Origin: Schlesneria paludicola DSM 18645
GTDB taxonomy: Bacteria > Planctomycetota > Planctomycetia > Planctomycetales > Planctomycetaceae
NCBI GenBank assembly: GCA_945876035.1
Contig: CAMCMU010000005.1
Coordinates: 81,099-145,098 of the forward strand
Reading direction: 5' to 3'
Length of the DNA stretch: 64,000 nucleotides
Shown here: positions 1 through 8,928 of the stretch, in pieces
Numbering within the stretch: position 1 is the stretch's first letter
Layout: each line of letters opens with the position of its first letter
The notes under the pieces: model-generated
Database searches by the model: none
Seen by the model: only the letters and a program-made list of their open reading frames with translations
What the model was told of the DNA's origin: nothing
Made by a program: the position numbers and the translations under genes

Positions 1-1
1 G

Positions 2-1492
2 GTCGAGATCAAAGTCAACCTCTTAACCGAGACGACAATCACGACCGAATCATTTCGTCTTGGCTACCGCACAGGGGAGACCGATTTTCGGGGGCTGATC
101 GACGAGGTCCGGATCGACAACCGTGAACTGACGGCTGATGACGTACTGGCAGTCACCGAATCAGACCGCCTCGACGAAGTGCTTGCTCTGGCCACCGATC
201 AACGTTCCGTCGATCAGATGCAGAGCGTCGCCAAGGCCTATCTGAATCGCTTCGATCCAGAGTTCGTAAACCTCACCACGCAACGAAGCGACATCGAACA
301 GCGGCGATCCAATCTGGAAAAGACCGCTCCCTCGACAATGGTGATGCAGGAGATGCCCCAGCCTCGCCAAACATTTCTGCTCAAACGAGGCCAGTACGAT
401 CAACCAGCAGAGACTGTGGGCCCCGATGTTCCTGCGAGCCTACCGGCGTTCCCCAGCGACGCGCCACGCAATCGGCTCGGCTTGGCCCAGTGGCTGCTGT
501 CGCCCGAACATCCGCTGACAGCGCGTGTCGCAGTCAATCGAGCTTGGAGCCAGTTTTTCGGCACGGGACTGGTGGAGACCGTGGAAGACTTTGGTTCGCA
601 GGGATTGTGGCCTAGTCATTTGGAGTTACTCGATTGGCTCGCGGTCGAATTGGGGGGGGCGGCAAGCGAGGAACCGAAAGTACGGAACGATGACCCGTCC
701 GCCGCTCCGTGTTCCACGCTCCGTATTCCCCGCGGCGACGTGAAGCATCTCCACCGCCTAATCGTAACATCAGCCACATACAAGCAGTCCTCGCATGTGA
801 CGCCGGAATTGCAGGAACGTGATCCGCTGAACAGGTTGCTCGCGCGGGGATCTCGATTTCGATTGCCGGCAGAAACCATTCGAGACAACGCTCTCGCTGT
901 CGCTGGTTTGCTCAGTGATCACTGTGGCGGCCCGAGTGTCTCTCCGTACCAACCGGCGGGATTGTGGGACGATGTGGCCGTGGGGGCCGACTATGCAGGG
1001 ACCGTCTATCAACAAGACAAAGGTGAGAACCTCTATCGTCGGAGTATGTACACGTTTTGGAAACGGACTTGCCCTCCGCCGGGATTGAATACGTTCGACG
1101 CACCCGAACGCGAGGTCTGCACCGCGCGTCGATCACGGACTAACACCCCGCTGCAGGCCCTCGTTCTGATGAACGACCCCACGTATCTCGAAGCGGCTCG
1201 CAGGCTGGCGGAACGAACCATGACAGAAGGCGGCGCAACACCGGAATCACGCATCGTTTTTGCCTTCCGGATCAGTCTTTCACGCAGGCCCTCCCTGGTT
1301 GAATCCGGAATCTTGTTGAAGATCTACCAACAACGACTCACCCGCTACCAACACGATCCGTCTGCCGCAAAGGCACTCCTCACCGTCGGCGAATCCCTCG
1401 TCAACCAGTCCCTCAACCCCGAAGACCTAGCCGCATGGACCGCCGTGATGAGCGTGATCCTGAACCTCGACGAAGCGATCACCAAAGGCTGA
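2..1492 (+). CDS. DUF1553 (PSD1-type) protein, C-terminal part; start lies left of the window
   Basis: The frame is open from base 2, so 496 residues of a longer protein are visible. The first ~50 residues look like the end of a LamG/concanavalin-type domain ([19 protein letters not shown]), a usual central module of planctomycete PSD1 proteins. DUF1553 follows, with [30 protein letters not shown] and [22 protein letters not shown]. These proteins are large, exported and usually paired with DUF1501 proteins; their biochemical role is not established. Odd point: about 28 residues (bases 653-736) sit between two conserved DUF1553 blocks, where the second DUF1553 protein of this window has about five. 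They carry 14-bp-spaced GGAAC and TTCC units and look like an inserted repeat. Family confidence is high; function is unknown. Confidence 0.85.
   Translation, partial: VEIKVNLLTETTITTESFRLGYRTGETDFRGLIDEVRIDNRELTADDVLAVTESDRLDEVLALATDQRSVDQMQSVAKAYLNRFDPEFVNLTTQRSDIEQRRSNLEKTAPSTMVMQEMPQPRQTFLLKRGQYDQPAETVGPDVPASLPAFPSDAPRNRLGLAQWLLSPEHPLTARVAVNRAWSQFFGTGLVETVEDFGSQGLWPSHLELLDWLAVELGGAASEEPKVRNDDPSAAPCSTLRIPRGDVKHLHRLIVTSATYKQSSHVTPELQERDPLNRLLARGSRFRLPAETIRDNALAVAGLLSDHCGGPSVSPYQPAGLWDDVAVGADYAGTVYQQDKGENLYRRSMYTFWKRTCPPPGLNTFDAPEREVCTARRSRTNTPLQALVLMNDPTYLEAARRLAERTMTEGGATPESRIVFAFRISLSRRPSLVESGILLKIYQQRLTRYQHDPSAAKALLTVGESLVNQSLNPEDLAAWTAVMSVILNLDEAITKG
653..736. repeat. In-frame REP-like insert inside the DUF1553 gene
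   Basis: The left half holds GGAAC at 670-674 and 684-688, spaced 14 bp. The right half holds GCTCCGTGTTCC at 704-715 and GCTCCGTATTCC at 718-729, also spaced 14 bp. The GGAAC and TTCC units face each other, so the whole can fold as an imperfect inverted repeat. The translation is Arg/Pro/Ser-rich and unlike its surroundings. Reading it as a translated intragenic repeat is inference. Confidence 0.5.
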
Positions 1493-1609
1493 GCGGAATT
1501 CCCACAATCGAACCGAAGAACCACGCTCGAGCCGCAATCCCGATGCCTGTGTGTCTGTGTCTGTGTTCCACAACGCCGCCAGGATTCCACACACCATGAC
1601 GCTTGACAC

Positions 1610-2377
1610 TCAAGAACCCGATCTCGGCTTGCGCAGTCGCCAAGGAACTTCTAGACCGTGACGGTCCATGATCAGCGGATCGGACAGGATGCGTTCTGTG
1701 AGCCCGTCCGCCTGCACTTTCCCTTCGTCCAGAACAACAACGCGATCGCAAAGATCGATGGCGAAGTCCAGATCGTGCGTGGCAACAATCAGCGTGCCGG
1801 AAAAATCACGCAAAATACTGAGCAACTGGCGACGTGCTCGCGGGTCAAGATTGCTTGTTGGTTCATCCAGAACAAGGACGGCTGGCTGGCACGCCAAGAC
1901 GCCAGCCAGACAGACGCGTTTCCGTTCGCCGGTACTCAATTCGGACGGATTCCTCGTGGAGCAGTCTGCCAGACCAACGGCACTCAGACCGCGCTCCACT
2001 CGTGCCAGAACTTCGGCGTGGTCAAGACCGAGATTGAGCGGCCCAAACGCGACGTCGTCGCGGACGGTCGGACAGAACAACTGGTCGTCCGGATCTTGAA
2101 AGAGGAACCCCACCTGTTGCCGGATCTCGCGCAACCGAGATTTTGTGACAGCCTGTCCATTGAAGAAGACATGAGCCTCTTCATCTCGAATTGCCGGCGG
2201 CGATGGGAGCAGCCCATTGCAGTGCATCAGTAACGTGGATTTGCCGGCACCACTTGGCCCCACGACGGCAAGCCGATCTCCGCGACAGACCGCGCAACGG
2301 ATTTCGTGGAGCGCTAGTCGCCCATTCTGGTATCGAAACGACAGACCACGAAGGTCGAGAATGATCGGCTGATTCAT
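1610..2377 (-). CDS. cbiO: Cobalt/nickel ECF transporter ATPase (CbiO/EcfA type)
   Basis: A 255-residue ABC ATPase with Walker A GPSGAGKST, Q-loop region VGFLFQDPDDQLF, signature LSTGERKRVCLAG, Walker B VLVLDEPTSNLDP and switch His in VATHDLDFA. It would power uptake through the CbiM-CbiQ membrane complex encoded just upstream on the same strand (order cbiM, cbiQ, cbiO). ATG at 2377 (MNQPIILDL) places the core beta strand at the usual distance; an in-frame GTG at 2437 would add 20 residues of unlikely sequence. Cobalt versus nickel cannot be told from the ATPase. Confidence 0.88.
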   Translation of the reverse strand: MNQPIILDLRGLSFRYQNGRLALHEIRCAVCRGDRLAVVGPSGAGKSTLLMHCNGLLPSPPAIRDEEAHVFFNGQAVTKSRLREIRQQVGFLFQDPDDQLFCPTVRDDVAFGPLNLGLDHAEVLARVERGLSAVGLADCSTRNPSELSTGERKRVCLAGVLACQPAVLVLDEPTSNLDPRARRQLLSILRDFSGTLIVATHDLDFAIDLCDRVVVLDEGKVQADGLTERILSDPLIMDRHGLEVPWRLRKPRSGS

Positions 2378-2517
2378 GCGTGGAAACTCAAGGCAAGGGT
2401 CGGCCAATCGAAGGCGATGAGACACAAAGTATGACACAAGAATAACCGTGGACAGCGTTCAACGTCTTGACCGATGGGATGCCGTGTTTCAACAACGTCT
2501 GGAGTCTCTGAATGGAA

Positions 2518-3186
2518 TCAGACGGCATCGTCCAGCGATCTCGCAGACCCAGCCCAGCCGCGGGCTAACATGGCACGGTGCGTCCGTTCGGCTCGTTCCA
2601 TCGCCCGCAGTAAGAGAAGTCCAATCAATTGCGCATTCATGGTCCATCGCCTCCAAAACGAAACGTATCCAAAATCTCGCGCGTCTCGGGCGTTTCGCAA
2701 ACGTTTCAATTCGTCCCATAAAATGAAGAGATAGCGATACATAAACCCCAGCATGGCGACAAACACGGCAGGACATCTCCAGCGTCTCAGGACTGCGAGG
2801 AACTCCCGAAACGGGAGCACATGGATCAGCCACAAGCCGGCCAAAAATGAAACCGTACATCGCATCCAGAGTGCAACCGTCCAACTCCACGCCTGATGAT
2901 TCCCGCTGCTGACGGGAACCGAAAGTCCCAATACGAGCAGCAGTGGCACAAATAATCCCAGCCTGCGCGCGAGGTAACGAATCGTCACGCCCGAAAGACT
3001 CAATCCGATAAAGATCAGAGTCAGCAGGAGTCCTTGTGCGGGCCAATGGTGAAGTGGAATGACGCCCGCCACCACAATGGCCAGCAGCGTCAGCCCCAGT
3101 TTCACATTCGCCGGAAGTCGGTGACAGACGGATCTTGAAGACACATCGACACCGACCGTGCGTGATCCAGGAACAGCATCATCCAT
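2518..3186 (-). CDS. cbiQ: Energy-coupling factor transmembrane component CbiQ
   Basis: This is a 222-residue hydrophobic protein with several membrane spans (for example KLGLTLLAIVVAGVIPL and LFVPLLLVLGLSVPV). The cytoplasmic coupling helix ends in RAMLARGWAG, the Ala-Arg-Gly motif by which EcfT/CbiQ proteins grip the ATPase. Its start codon overlaps the end of cbiM by 8 bp, so the two are probably translationally coupled. Together with CbiM-N and CbiO it forms an inner-membrane importer for cobalt or nickel. Confidence 0.85.
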   Translation of the reverse strand: MDDAVPGSRTVGVDVSSRSVCHRLPANVKLGLTLLAIVVAGVIPLHHWPAQGLLLTLIFIGLSLSGVTIRYLARRLGLFVPLLLVLGLSVPVSSGNHQAWSWTVALWMRCTVSFLAGLWLIHVLPFREFLAVLRRWRCPAVFVAMLGFMYRYLFILWDELKRLRNARDARDFGYVSFWRRWTMNAQLIGLLLLRAMERAERTHRAMLARGWAGSARSLDDAV

Positions 3187-4156
3187 CGGAACCGTCCACC
3201 ATCGTCAGACGATTCCCCTGCCAACGCGCAATGCCGACCAGCACCATCGCCCCGGAAAATACAATCACCGTACCGAGCAGTCCGGCGAGGGATACCGAGT
3301 ACCAACTGGGAGAGAGAAGCGGAATCTCGTAGCCGCCGAGAAGCAGTGGAGTTCCTTGGGTTTTTAAGTCCATAAAGCCAAGCTGTTCCGAGACCGCATC
3401 AAGTCCATCGGAATAGACGCTCTTAAAGGGAGCGACCAACGCGGCAACAGCCAATGCGGCCACCATTCCGGCAACGACAAATCGGCCCACTGCGCCAATG
3501 GAACTGGTGGGTGCCGGTGAGGGGATCAGATCCGCTCGACGCGATAGAACAAACGCCAAGACCGATCCGGTGATGATCGCTTCACCGACTCCAACGAGGC
3601 CGTGATAGAACACCATGAGCTGAAAAACGCCCTGCGGATCAAATCCGATCGACGTTGAGGACAATCCAAATTCAACACAGAACAATGCCGCTGCGGCCAG
3701 CACGGATAGCCATGCGGCAACGACTGCCGCCGACACCGTGGATGTCATGCCGCTTCCGAACAACCTTCGCAGCGAAGCATAAATCGCATAGCCGCCCCAG
3801 GCGCCAACAACACCCATGTTCAAAATATTGGCACCGAGAGACAACAAGCCGCCGTCGTGGAACAACACCGCTTGGACAAAAAGAACCATCGCAATAGCCA
3901 AGCATCCGGCCCATGGACCCAGCAACACTGACGCCAAGACTCCGCCCAACAAGTGCCCAGAGACGGGAAGACCCAGCAACGGAAAATTGACCATCTGTCC
4001 GGCAAACACGAGTGCGGCCATCATCCCGGTTAATGGCACCGCCCTGTCTTCCAAATCAATCCGAAGCCGCCGCAACGAATAGGCAATTGCCCCGGCGCTG
4101 GCAGCGGCAGCCGCCAAGCAAACCTCCGGCCCTAAGATGCCATCGCGAATGTGCAT
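3179..4156 (-). CDS. cbiM: Cobalt/nickel-binding S component: CbiM fused to a CbiN-like domain
   Basis: 325 residues. The N-terminus MHIRDGILGPEVC matches the CbiM/NikM start, in which the free amino terminus and His-2 coordinate the metal. This decides ATG 4156 over the upstream in-frame start at 4195, which would bury His-2. A GGAGAGG lies 13 nt before the ATG. Residues ~1-220 are the multi-span CbiM domain. The C-terminal ~100 residues carry a CbiN-like periplasmic segment (KSVYSDGLDAVSEQLGF) between two membrane spans, so the auxiliary CbiN subunit is fused. No cobalamin biosynthesis gene lies beside it. Confidence 0.87.
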   Translation of the reverse strand: MHIRDGILGPEVCLAAAAASAGAIAYSLRRLRIDLEDRAVPLTGMMAALVFAGQMVNFPLLGLPVSGHLLGGVLASVLLGPWAGCLAIAMVLFVQAVLFHDGGLLSLGANILNMGVVGAWGGYAIYASLRRLFGSGMTSTVSAAVVAAWLSVLAAAALFCVEFGLSSTSIGFDPQGVFQLMVFYHGLVGVGEAIITGSVLAFVLSRRADLIPSPAPTSSIGAVGRFVVAGMVAALAVAALVAPFKSVYSDGLDAVSEQLGFMDLKTQGTPLLLGGYEIPLLSPSWYSVSLAGLLGTVIVFSGAMVLVGIARWQGNRLTMVDGSDG

Positions 4157-4710
4157 GGACTTACTGCGCCTCTCCAAAACGAACGCGTGATTCAAGATTT
4201 ACCCGGATCGTTTCTTAGCAGATCGATCGCCTGATTCCAAACGTAACAGGGTGATCCGCGAGAGGAGTGTTGGGAGCTCTCGTCTAAACGTCGTTGCGGG
4301 GAATGACGTGATCTCGTCCGTCGTCTGAGGGGGATCGAAGGCGGGGTCACGCCGGTGAAGACACCGAAAACGCCGACGATGCTCGAGGTCGTTGCTTCGG
4401 CCCGCGTTTCGTCTGCCGTGGTTGTCTTCGGGTGCGATGTGATTAAGACGCAAAACCCGGCTGTCAAACTCGCAGAAAGAATTCGGTCATTCGATGTCAG
4501 ACAATCGACCCGATTCTTGCTGTCATCATTCGAGGCTGTTCGCAACGTTCGGTTTCCGATGTCGATGGACCATTTGTGGCCGCCACTTTACCTGGCCGTA
4601 TGTCATTGCGCAGATCGCGTGAACGAGTCCGGATCTTGGCTGTATCGCCCGTTTTGAAAGGATCGCTGATGCTCAAATAGCGACATCGACAATCCTGGAG
4701 TCTCGGGGCG
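4157..4710. other. Divergent intergenic region between cbiM and the Kelch gene
   Basis: This region should hold promoters for both flanking transcripts. I looked for a cobalamin riboswitch on the cbiM (minus) strand and did not find the B12-box pattern. Short ORFs here have no protein-like composition. Confidence 0.4.
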
Positions 4711-5682
4711 TTGACCGTATTTCTGTTGCCACTAACGCTGGTGATTGGCGGCAACCGGTGTTTCGCTCTGTTTTCGGACGACGCCACGGTCCGCGTTGTC
4801 GTGAGTGAGGGGCCGGAACTCCCATCGTCGATGGCGGGGCATGTTGGCGGAATTGTTGGTCATCGGCCTGTCGTCGCCGGCGGATCGAGATGGAGCGTGG
4901 ATCAAAAAACCAAACGATGGCTTCATGAGTGTTTCGTCTTTCGAGACGGTCCTTCGCTTCCCGGTCCCTGTAGTGACGCGGCGTACGTCACCGGATCTCG
5001 CGGCCTTTACCTCGCCGGTGGCACCAACGGCAAACAGGCGAGCACTCAGGTGTTGTTCCTCGCTGACACCTCCGCCAACGCCTCGTGGCAACCTCTCGCG
5101 TCTCTTCCGCAACCTATCGAGGCCGCCTCGGGCGTTCTCCTTTCCGACAAGTTTTACGTCATCGGTGGGTTTTCTGGAGACCGGGCCAGCAGTCAAATTT
5201 GGGAACTGGATCTCGACTCACCAACCGCGACATGGACGGAACGCGCCCCGCTCCCTGCGGAGGGACGCGGCTATGCCGCCGTCACGGCGGTGGGTTCTCA
5301 GCTTTATGTGTTCGGTGGCTTCACATCACCTCCCTCTGAGCCACAAACCAAAATTTTCGGCGATGCCGATCGCTATGAGCCTGCCACCAACGTCTGGAAG
5401 CGACTGGAAGGGTTTGACATGCCGGGATATGCCTGGACGGCGACCGCCATTGGAGAACGCCAAATCCTGTTGATAGGTCGCGTCCCCAAACTAAAAACTG
5501 TGACTGACGAAGTCGGGCTGGTAGATCTCGAGACTATGAAGGCCCGCTCGATCGGACGTCTGATAACACCGGCCTGCTGCATGCCCGCAATGCCGAATGG
5601 TGTCAAAACTTGGTGGTTCCCGGGAGGCGATCCGGATACCAATCGCAACCGCACGACCCGGACGTCGATCCTCACGTTCTAG
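4711..5682 (+). CDS. Exported Kelch-repeat beta-propeller protein
   Basis: 323 residues with a hydrophobic N-terminus (TVFLLPLTLVIGG) that looks like a signal peptide. At least four Kelch blades are visible, with the Gly-Gly plus aromatic pattern: RGLYLAGGT, KFYVIGGFSG, QLYVFGGF and similar, with Trp at blade ends (TATWTERAPLP). The layout resembles the NanM/YjhT mutarotase-like Kelch group, but the active site cannot be assigned, so no reaction is proposed. The start is TTG at 4711, preceded by GGAG at 4697-4700. No ATG exists in frame between the upstream stop at 4678 and this codon; GTG 4741 is the alternative. Confidence 0.75.
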   Translation: MTVFLLPLTLVIGGNRCFALFSDDATVRVVVSEGPELPSSMAGHVGGIVGHRPVVAGGSRWSVDQKTKRWLHECFVFRDGPSLPGPCSDAAYVTGSRGLYLAGGTNGKQASTQVLFLADTSANASWQPLASLPQPIEAASGVLLSDKFYVIGGFSGDRASSQIWELDLDSPTATWTERAPLPAEGRGYAAVTAVGSQLYVFGGFTSPPSEPQTKIFGDADRYEPATNVWKRLEGFDMPGYAWTATAIGERQILLIGRVPKLKTVTDEVGLVDLETMKARSIGRLITPACCMPAMPNGVKTWWFPGGDPDTNRNRTTRTSILTF

Positions 5683-6047
5683 CGATCCATTTGACCCGGG
5701 CAACCAAATCTGTCGAACGTCAAATCGGCTGAGAACACGGCACCTGCCTCCCCTTATTTTTCGTCGGAGACAGCCCATGCAACAGGCGGCGGCAGTACCG
5801 ACGCCATGGTGATCTCTGAGGATTCGGGACATTGGTGGTCAGAGAGGGGCTTGGCGAGATTAAGCAGAGCACGGCCCGAGAAGACGCTGAACGGGGGATC
5901 CGAGGCGGCTTTCATCGGCGTGCCATTCCCCACGACAGAGCCTCCTGACTATAGTACGCCACCCTTCCGCTGACTGCGGTGATGGCCTCGACCCCATTTG
6001 GGGACGACTGTTCTCACACACTCTCGAACGTTCCACGGTCCCCACCC
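5683..6047. other. Intergenic region, nothing recognised
   Basis: 365 bases between the Kelch gene and the TauE/SafE gene. I see no convincing ORF, RNA or terminator. Confidence 0.4.
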
Positions 6048-6860
6048 ATGATGGATGACATCGTTCTGACAGTGCTGATCTTCGCGTTTGCGGTCCTGTA
6101 CTCATCGGTCGGACATGCGGGGGCGACCGGATATCAGGCGGCGATGGCGTTCATGGGTCTGGATCCGGCGGTGATGAAGATCTCGGCGTTAGTCCTTAAT
6201 ATTCCCGTAGCCATCATCGGGACCGTGCGTTTCGGGCGGGCCGGTTCCCTACGGTGGCGATTGCTCTGGCCATTCGCGGTGGCTTCGGTGCCCGCCGCTT
6301 ATGTCGGAGGAATGGTGATGCTTCCCAATTTGCTCTTCAAGCAAGCCATCGGCCTAATGCTGTTTCTCGCTGCCGGAAAGTTGATCCTGCAACCGGATGA
6401 GGAGACATCGATCACGACAGCGACTCCGCCCCTGTCCCTGTCTCTGCCCGTGGGAGCTGCCATCGGCCTGCTCGCGGGCCTGACCGGCACGGGAGGCGGT
6501 GTGCTGCTCACCCCGATCCTCCTCTTCATGCGATGGGCGACGATGCGCGACGCAGCGGGTGTCTCCGTGGCGTTCATTCTGCTCAATTCCGTCTCGGGAT
6601 TGGCAGGACAATCGGCATCGGTTTCGTTATTGCCCGCTCCAATCTGGTTCTGGATCGCCGCCGGAGTTGCCGGGGGCCTTGTCGGTACGCAACTCAGTTT
6701 ACGCCATTTGGCCGTTTCCACCATCAGACGAATGCTTGGTGTGGTACTGATCATCGCCGGAATGAAAATGCTTCTGAATCTCGAGAAAATCAAGGTGTCT
6801 CCACCGGACGTCATTTCATCCACGGACTTTGTAGCCAATTTCACCCAGAAGGCCGCGTAG
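6048..6860 (+). CDS. TauE/SafE family membrane permease
   Basis: 270 residues made almost wholly of membrane spans in two related halves. The first half carries LYSSVGHAGATGYQAAMAFMG and the second AAIGLLAGLTGTGGGVLLTPIL, the paired glycine-rich motifs of this family. Known members move sulfite, sulfoacetate or other small anions out of the cell; the substrate here is not shown. ATG 6048 begins MMDDIVLTVLIF; the longer reading from 5979 adds a non-hydrophobic stretch and is unlikely. The last 45 bp overlap the convergent SUI1-type gene. Confidence 0.82.
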   Translation: MMDDIVLTVLIFAFAVLYSSVGHAGATGYQAAMAFMGLDPAVMKISALVLNIPVAIIGTVRFGRAGSLRWRLLWPFAVASVPAAYVGGMVMLPNLLFKQAIGLMLFLAAGKLILQPDEETSITTATPPLSLSLPVGAAIGLLAGLTGTGGGVLLTPILLFMRWATMRDAAGVSVAFILLNSVSGLAGQSASVSLLPAPIWFWIAAGVAGGLVGTQLSLRHLAVSTIRRMLGVVLIIAGMKMLLNLEKIKVSPPDVISSTDFVANFTQKAA

Positions 6861-7166
6861 CCGTTCGAGGTGCTCGCCCTGAACTTCGAGCAACGCGCCA
6901 TCGAGCGTTCCGCCGGCACCACAGGAATTTTTGAGCCGAACGAGGAGCGAGGGGAGGTCGTTCCCCTCGGCAGCCAAGCCGCGGATGACGGTCACAACCT
7001 TCCCTCTTTTTCGCCTTTCAACCGTCAACGTGGCGGTTTGTTTTGCCGGTGATACCTGCTTGCTCGACGCCAGCGGAGGTGGACAGGAGCATTCACTTTC
7101 CAGCCGATCACAGCGATCACAAATCGGTGGTCGATCCCAATCAGTTCCTGCGAACAGTCTCATCAT
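6816..7166 (-). CDS. SUI1/eIF1-type translation factor (YciH family)
   Basis: 116 residues. A short Cys-containing N-terminus (ICDRCDRLESECSC, two CxxC-like pairs) precedes a full SUI1 domain with VERRKRGKVVTVIRGL, a Leu-rich helix and KNSCGAGGTLDGALLEVQGEH. Bacterial YciH-like proteins share the fold of eIF1, which acts in start-codon selection; their role in bacteria is only partly understood. The start is the first of two adjacent ATGs. Its 3' end overlaps the TauE/SafE gene in a tail-to-tail arrangement. Confidence 0.88.
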   Translation of the reverse strand: MMRLFAGTDWDRPPICDRCDRLESECSCPPPLASSKQVSPAKQTATLTVERRKRGKVVTVIRGLAAEGNDLPSLLVRLKNSCGAGGTLDGALLEVQGEHLERLRGLLGEIGYKVRG

Positions 7167-7636
7167 TTGGGCTTTCGTTGATGTGGGCCGGTGACTACGC
7201 GAGATGACACGGCGTTACGTGGGACGGCTGTCGGTGATCCTTTTCGCGGGGAACGTTGAAAACCGTCATCCGGATTTGGTTTCACGTCTTTCAAAAACAT
7301 GCAATCAAGAACATACAAGAACATAACAGACCGCAAGAGAATCTCTTATTGACATGGACAATCGTGGCAGCAGTGCTGATCCACGTGGTTCGCAACCGAC
7401 CCGTAAATCATGGTTCGCTATCAGCGATAGGGCAACCCGTCAGCCGGTGTGACACTGTTTCCGAGGGCTTCCAACCAAGAAATACGGTCGTGAATACGTC
7501 TCTTACTTGACACTTGTTTTGCGGTTCCCGTAACATCCCGGACTTCCCTTGGGGGCAAGCGTTGCATTGGCACAAACCGTGGCGATGATTTTCGCCCGTT
7601 TATTTTTCGTCACTCACAGTTGGAAACGACCTCAAC
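7167..7636. other. Divergent intergenic region upstream of rpmF
   Basis: 470 bases. The DUF177/YceD gene that often precedes rpmF is absent. The only structure I can suggest is a promoter at 7507-7536. The short ORF at 7256-7510 has no recognisable protein character. Confidence 0.4.
7507..7536 (+). promoter_or_regulatory. Possible sigma70-type promoter for the rpmF-plsX-fab genes
   Basis: A perfect TTGACA (7507-7512) is followed after 18 bp by TAACAT (7531-7536), which matches four of six positions of the -10 consensus. It lies about 100 bp before the rpmF start. Position and strand fit, but the call rests on consensus only. Confidence 0.35.
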
Positions 7637-7816
7637 ATGGCCGTACCGAAGCGTAGACAATCTAAAGGCCGATCACGTCGACGGCGCAGCCATGATGGCA
7701 TCACACCGCCTCAATTGCACAACTGCCAGCAGTGTCAATCTCGGATTCCGACTCATGTCATCTGCCCTGTTTGCGGCTATTACATGGGACGAAAATTGAT
7801 TGAAGTTAAAGGTTGA
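7637..7816 (+). CDS. rpmF: 50S ribosomal protein L32
   Basis: A 59-residue protein beginning MAVPKRRQSKGRSRRRRSHD, the standard L32 N-terminus. It has two zinc-ribbon cysteine pairs (NCQQC and CPVCG) and ends GRKLIEVKG. It is a component of the large ribosomal subunit. It lies 6 bp upstream of plsX; the rpmF-plsX-fab linkage is widely conserved and ties ribosome and membrane-lipid synthesis together. Confidence 0.95.
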   Translation: MAVPKRRQSKGRSRRRRSHDGITPPQLHNCQQCQSRIPTHVICPVCGYYMGRKLIEVKG

Positions 7817-7822
7817 TGCTCC

Positions 7823-8818
7823 ATGCGAATTGCATTGGACGCGATGGGTGGCGACTTCGGTGTTCAACCCAACATTGACGGAGCAATCACCGCACTGAAG
7901 GACAACCCGGACCTCCATGTCACACTGGTGGGAGATCTTTCTTCCATCGGTCCCCTGGTCGCCAAGTCGGGGTATCCGATTGACCGTTTGCATCTTCATG
8001 CCTCCGAAGGCTATGTGGAGATGGGTGAAAAGCCGATCGAAGCCCTGCGTCAAAAGCCGAATTGTTCGATCGTCGTGTGCTGGCAATTGATGGCAACCCA
8101 GCAGGTCGATGCGGTTGTGAGTGCAGGGCATACCGGTGCCGTCGTCGCCGCCGGACTGCGGACTCGGTTGTTTCTCAAAGGGGTCAAGCGTCCCGGTATC
8201 GCAGTGGCTCTCCCGACAACCAAGGGCAAGACTATCCTCATGGATGTGGGAGCGAATCCCGGTGCACGCCCCGAGCACCTCGTCCAATACGGAGTCATGG
8301 GATCCGTGTATTCTCGCGAGATGTTCGGTATTGAGCGGCCGACAGTCGGCTTGATGAACATTGGCAGCGAAGACGGCAAAGGAACGGACGTTCTCCGTGA
8401 GTCACATACGCTATTTTCCCAAAGTCCGTTCCGCGACCAGTTCATTGGGAATATTGAGGGTCGTGAGTTGTATACCGGCGCGGCCGACGTGGTGATTTGT
8501 GAGGGTTTCGTCGGTAATGTGCTACTCAAGGCCGCGGAGGGCTTGGCCGACATGATGATGAAAACAGTCGCGGCCGAGGTGATCGGCGCGCTGAACGTCG
8601 AACGCGGCCTCGCCACTCAGGCATTTCAAAGTCTCGCGAAGCGGTTCGAATATCACGAAGCGGGTGGCGCCCCTCTCCTCGGAGTGGAGGGACTCTCCAT
8701 CATTTGCCACGGAGCGAGTACCGCACGCTCGATTCACAATGCGTTGCGACTGGCAACAACACTCAAAGCTCGACGAATCAACGAACAAATTGTGGACCTG
8801 CTTTCCCAAAACCCATAA
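7823..8818 (+). CDS. plsX: Phosphate acyltransferase PlsX
   Basis: 331 residues, normal length. It opens MRIALDAMGGDFGV as PlsX proteins do, and carries the conserved VSAGHTGAVVAAG, DVGANPGARPEHLVQYG, NIGSEDGKGTD and CEGFVGNVLLKAAEG segments. PlsX is a peripheral membrane enzyme that turns acyl-ACP and phosphate into acyl-phosphate, the donor for the first step of phospholipid synthesis with PlsY. It sits between rpmF and fabD in one probable transcript. Confidence 0.96.
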   Translation: MRIALDAMGGDFGVQPNIDGAITALKDNPDLHVTLVGDLSSIGPLVAKSGYPIDRLHLHASEGYVEMGEKPIEALRQKPNCSIVVCWQLMATQQVDAVVSAGHTGAVVAAGLRTRLFLKGVKRPGIAVALPTTKGKTILMDVGANPGARPEHLVQYGVMGSVYSREMFGIERPTVGLMNIGSEDGKGTDVLRESHTLFSQSPFRDQFIGNIEGRELYTGAADVVICEGFVGNVLLKAAEGLADMMMKTVAAEVIGALNVERGLATQAFQSLAKRFEYHEAGGAPLLGVEGLSIICHGASTARSIHNALRLATTLKARRINEQIVDLLSQNP

Positions 8819-8928
8819 ACACCGTTGGTTTGGCCTGCCGCAGTCCGCCGGTTCATGACGCCTTACCTTCCTCGGGTCTGCCTCGTAGCAAGCATCTTCT
8901 GTGCATGGAAATCGGAGACCCTATCGAA

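Noticed and set aside
4157..4710. Cobalamin riboswitch before cbiM
   Set aside because: I found no B12-box or the usual surrounding motifs on the minus strand.
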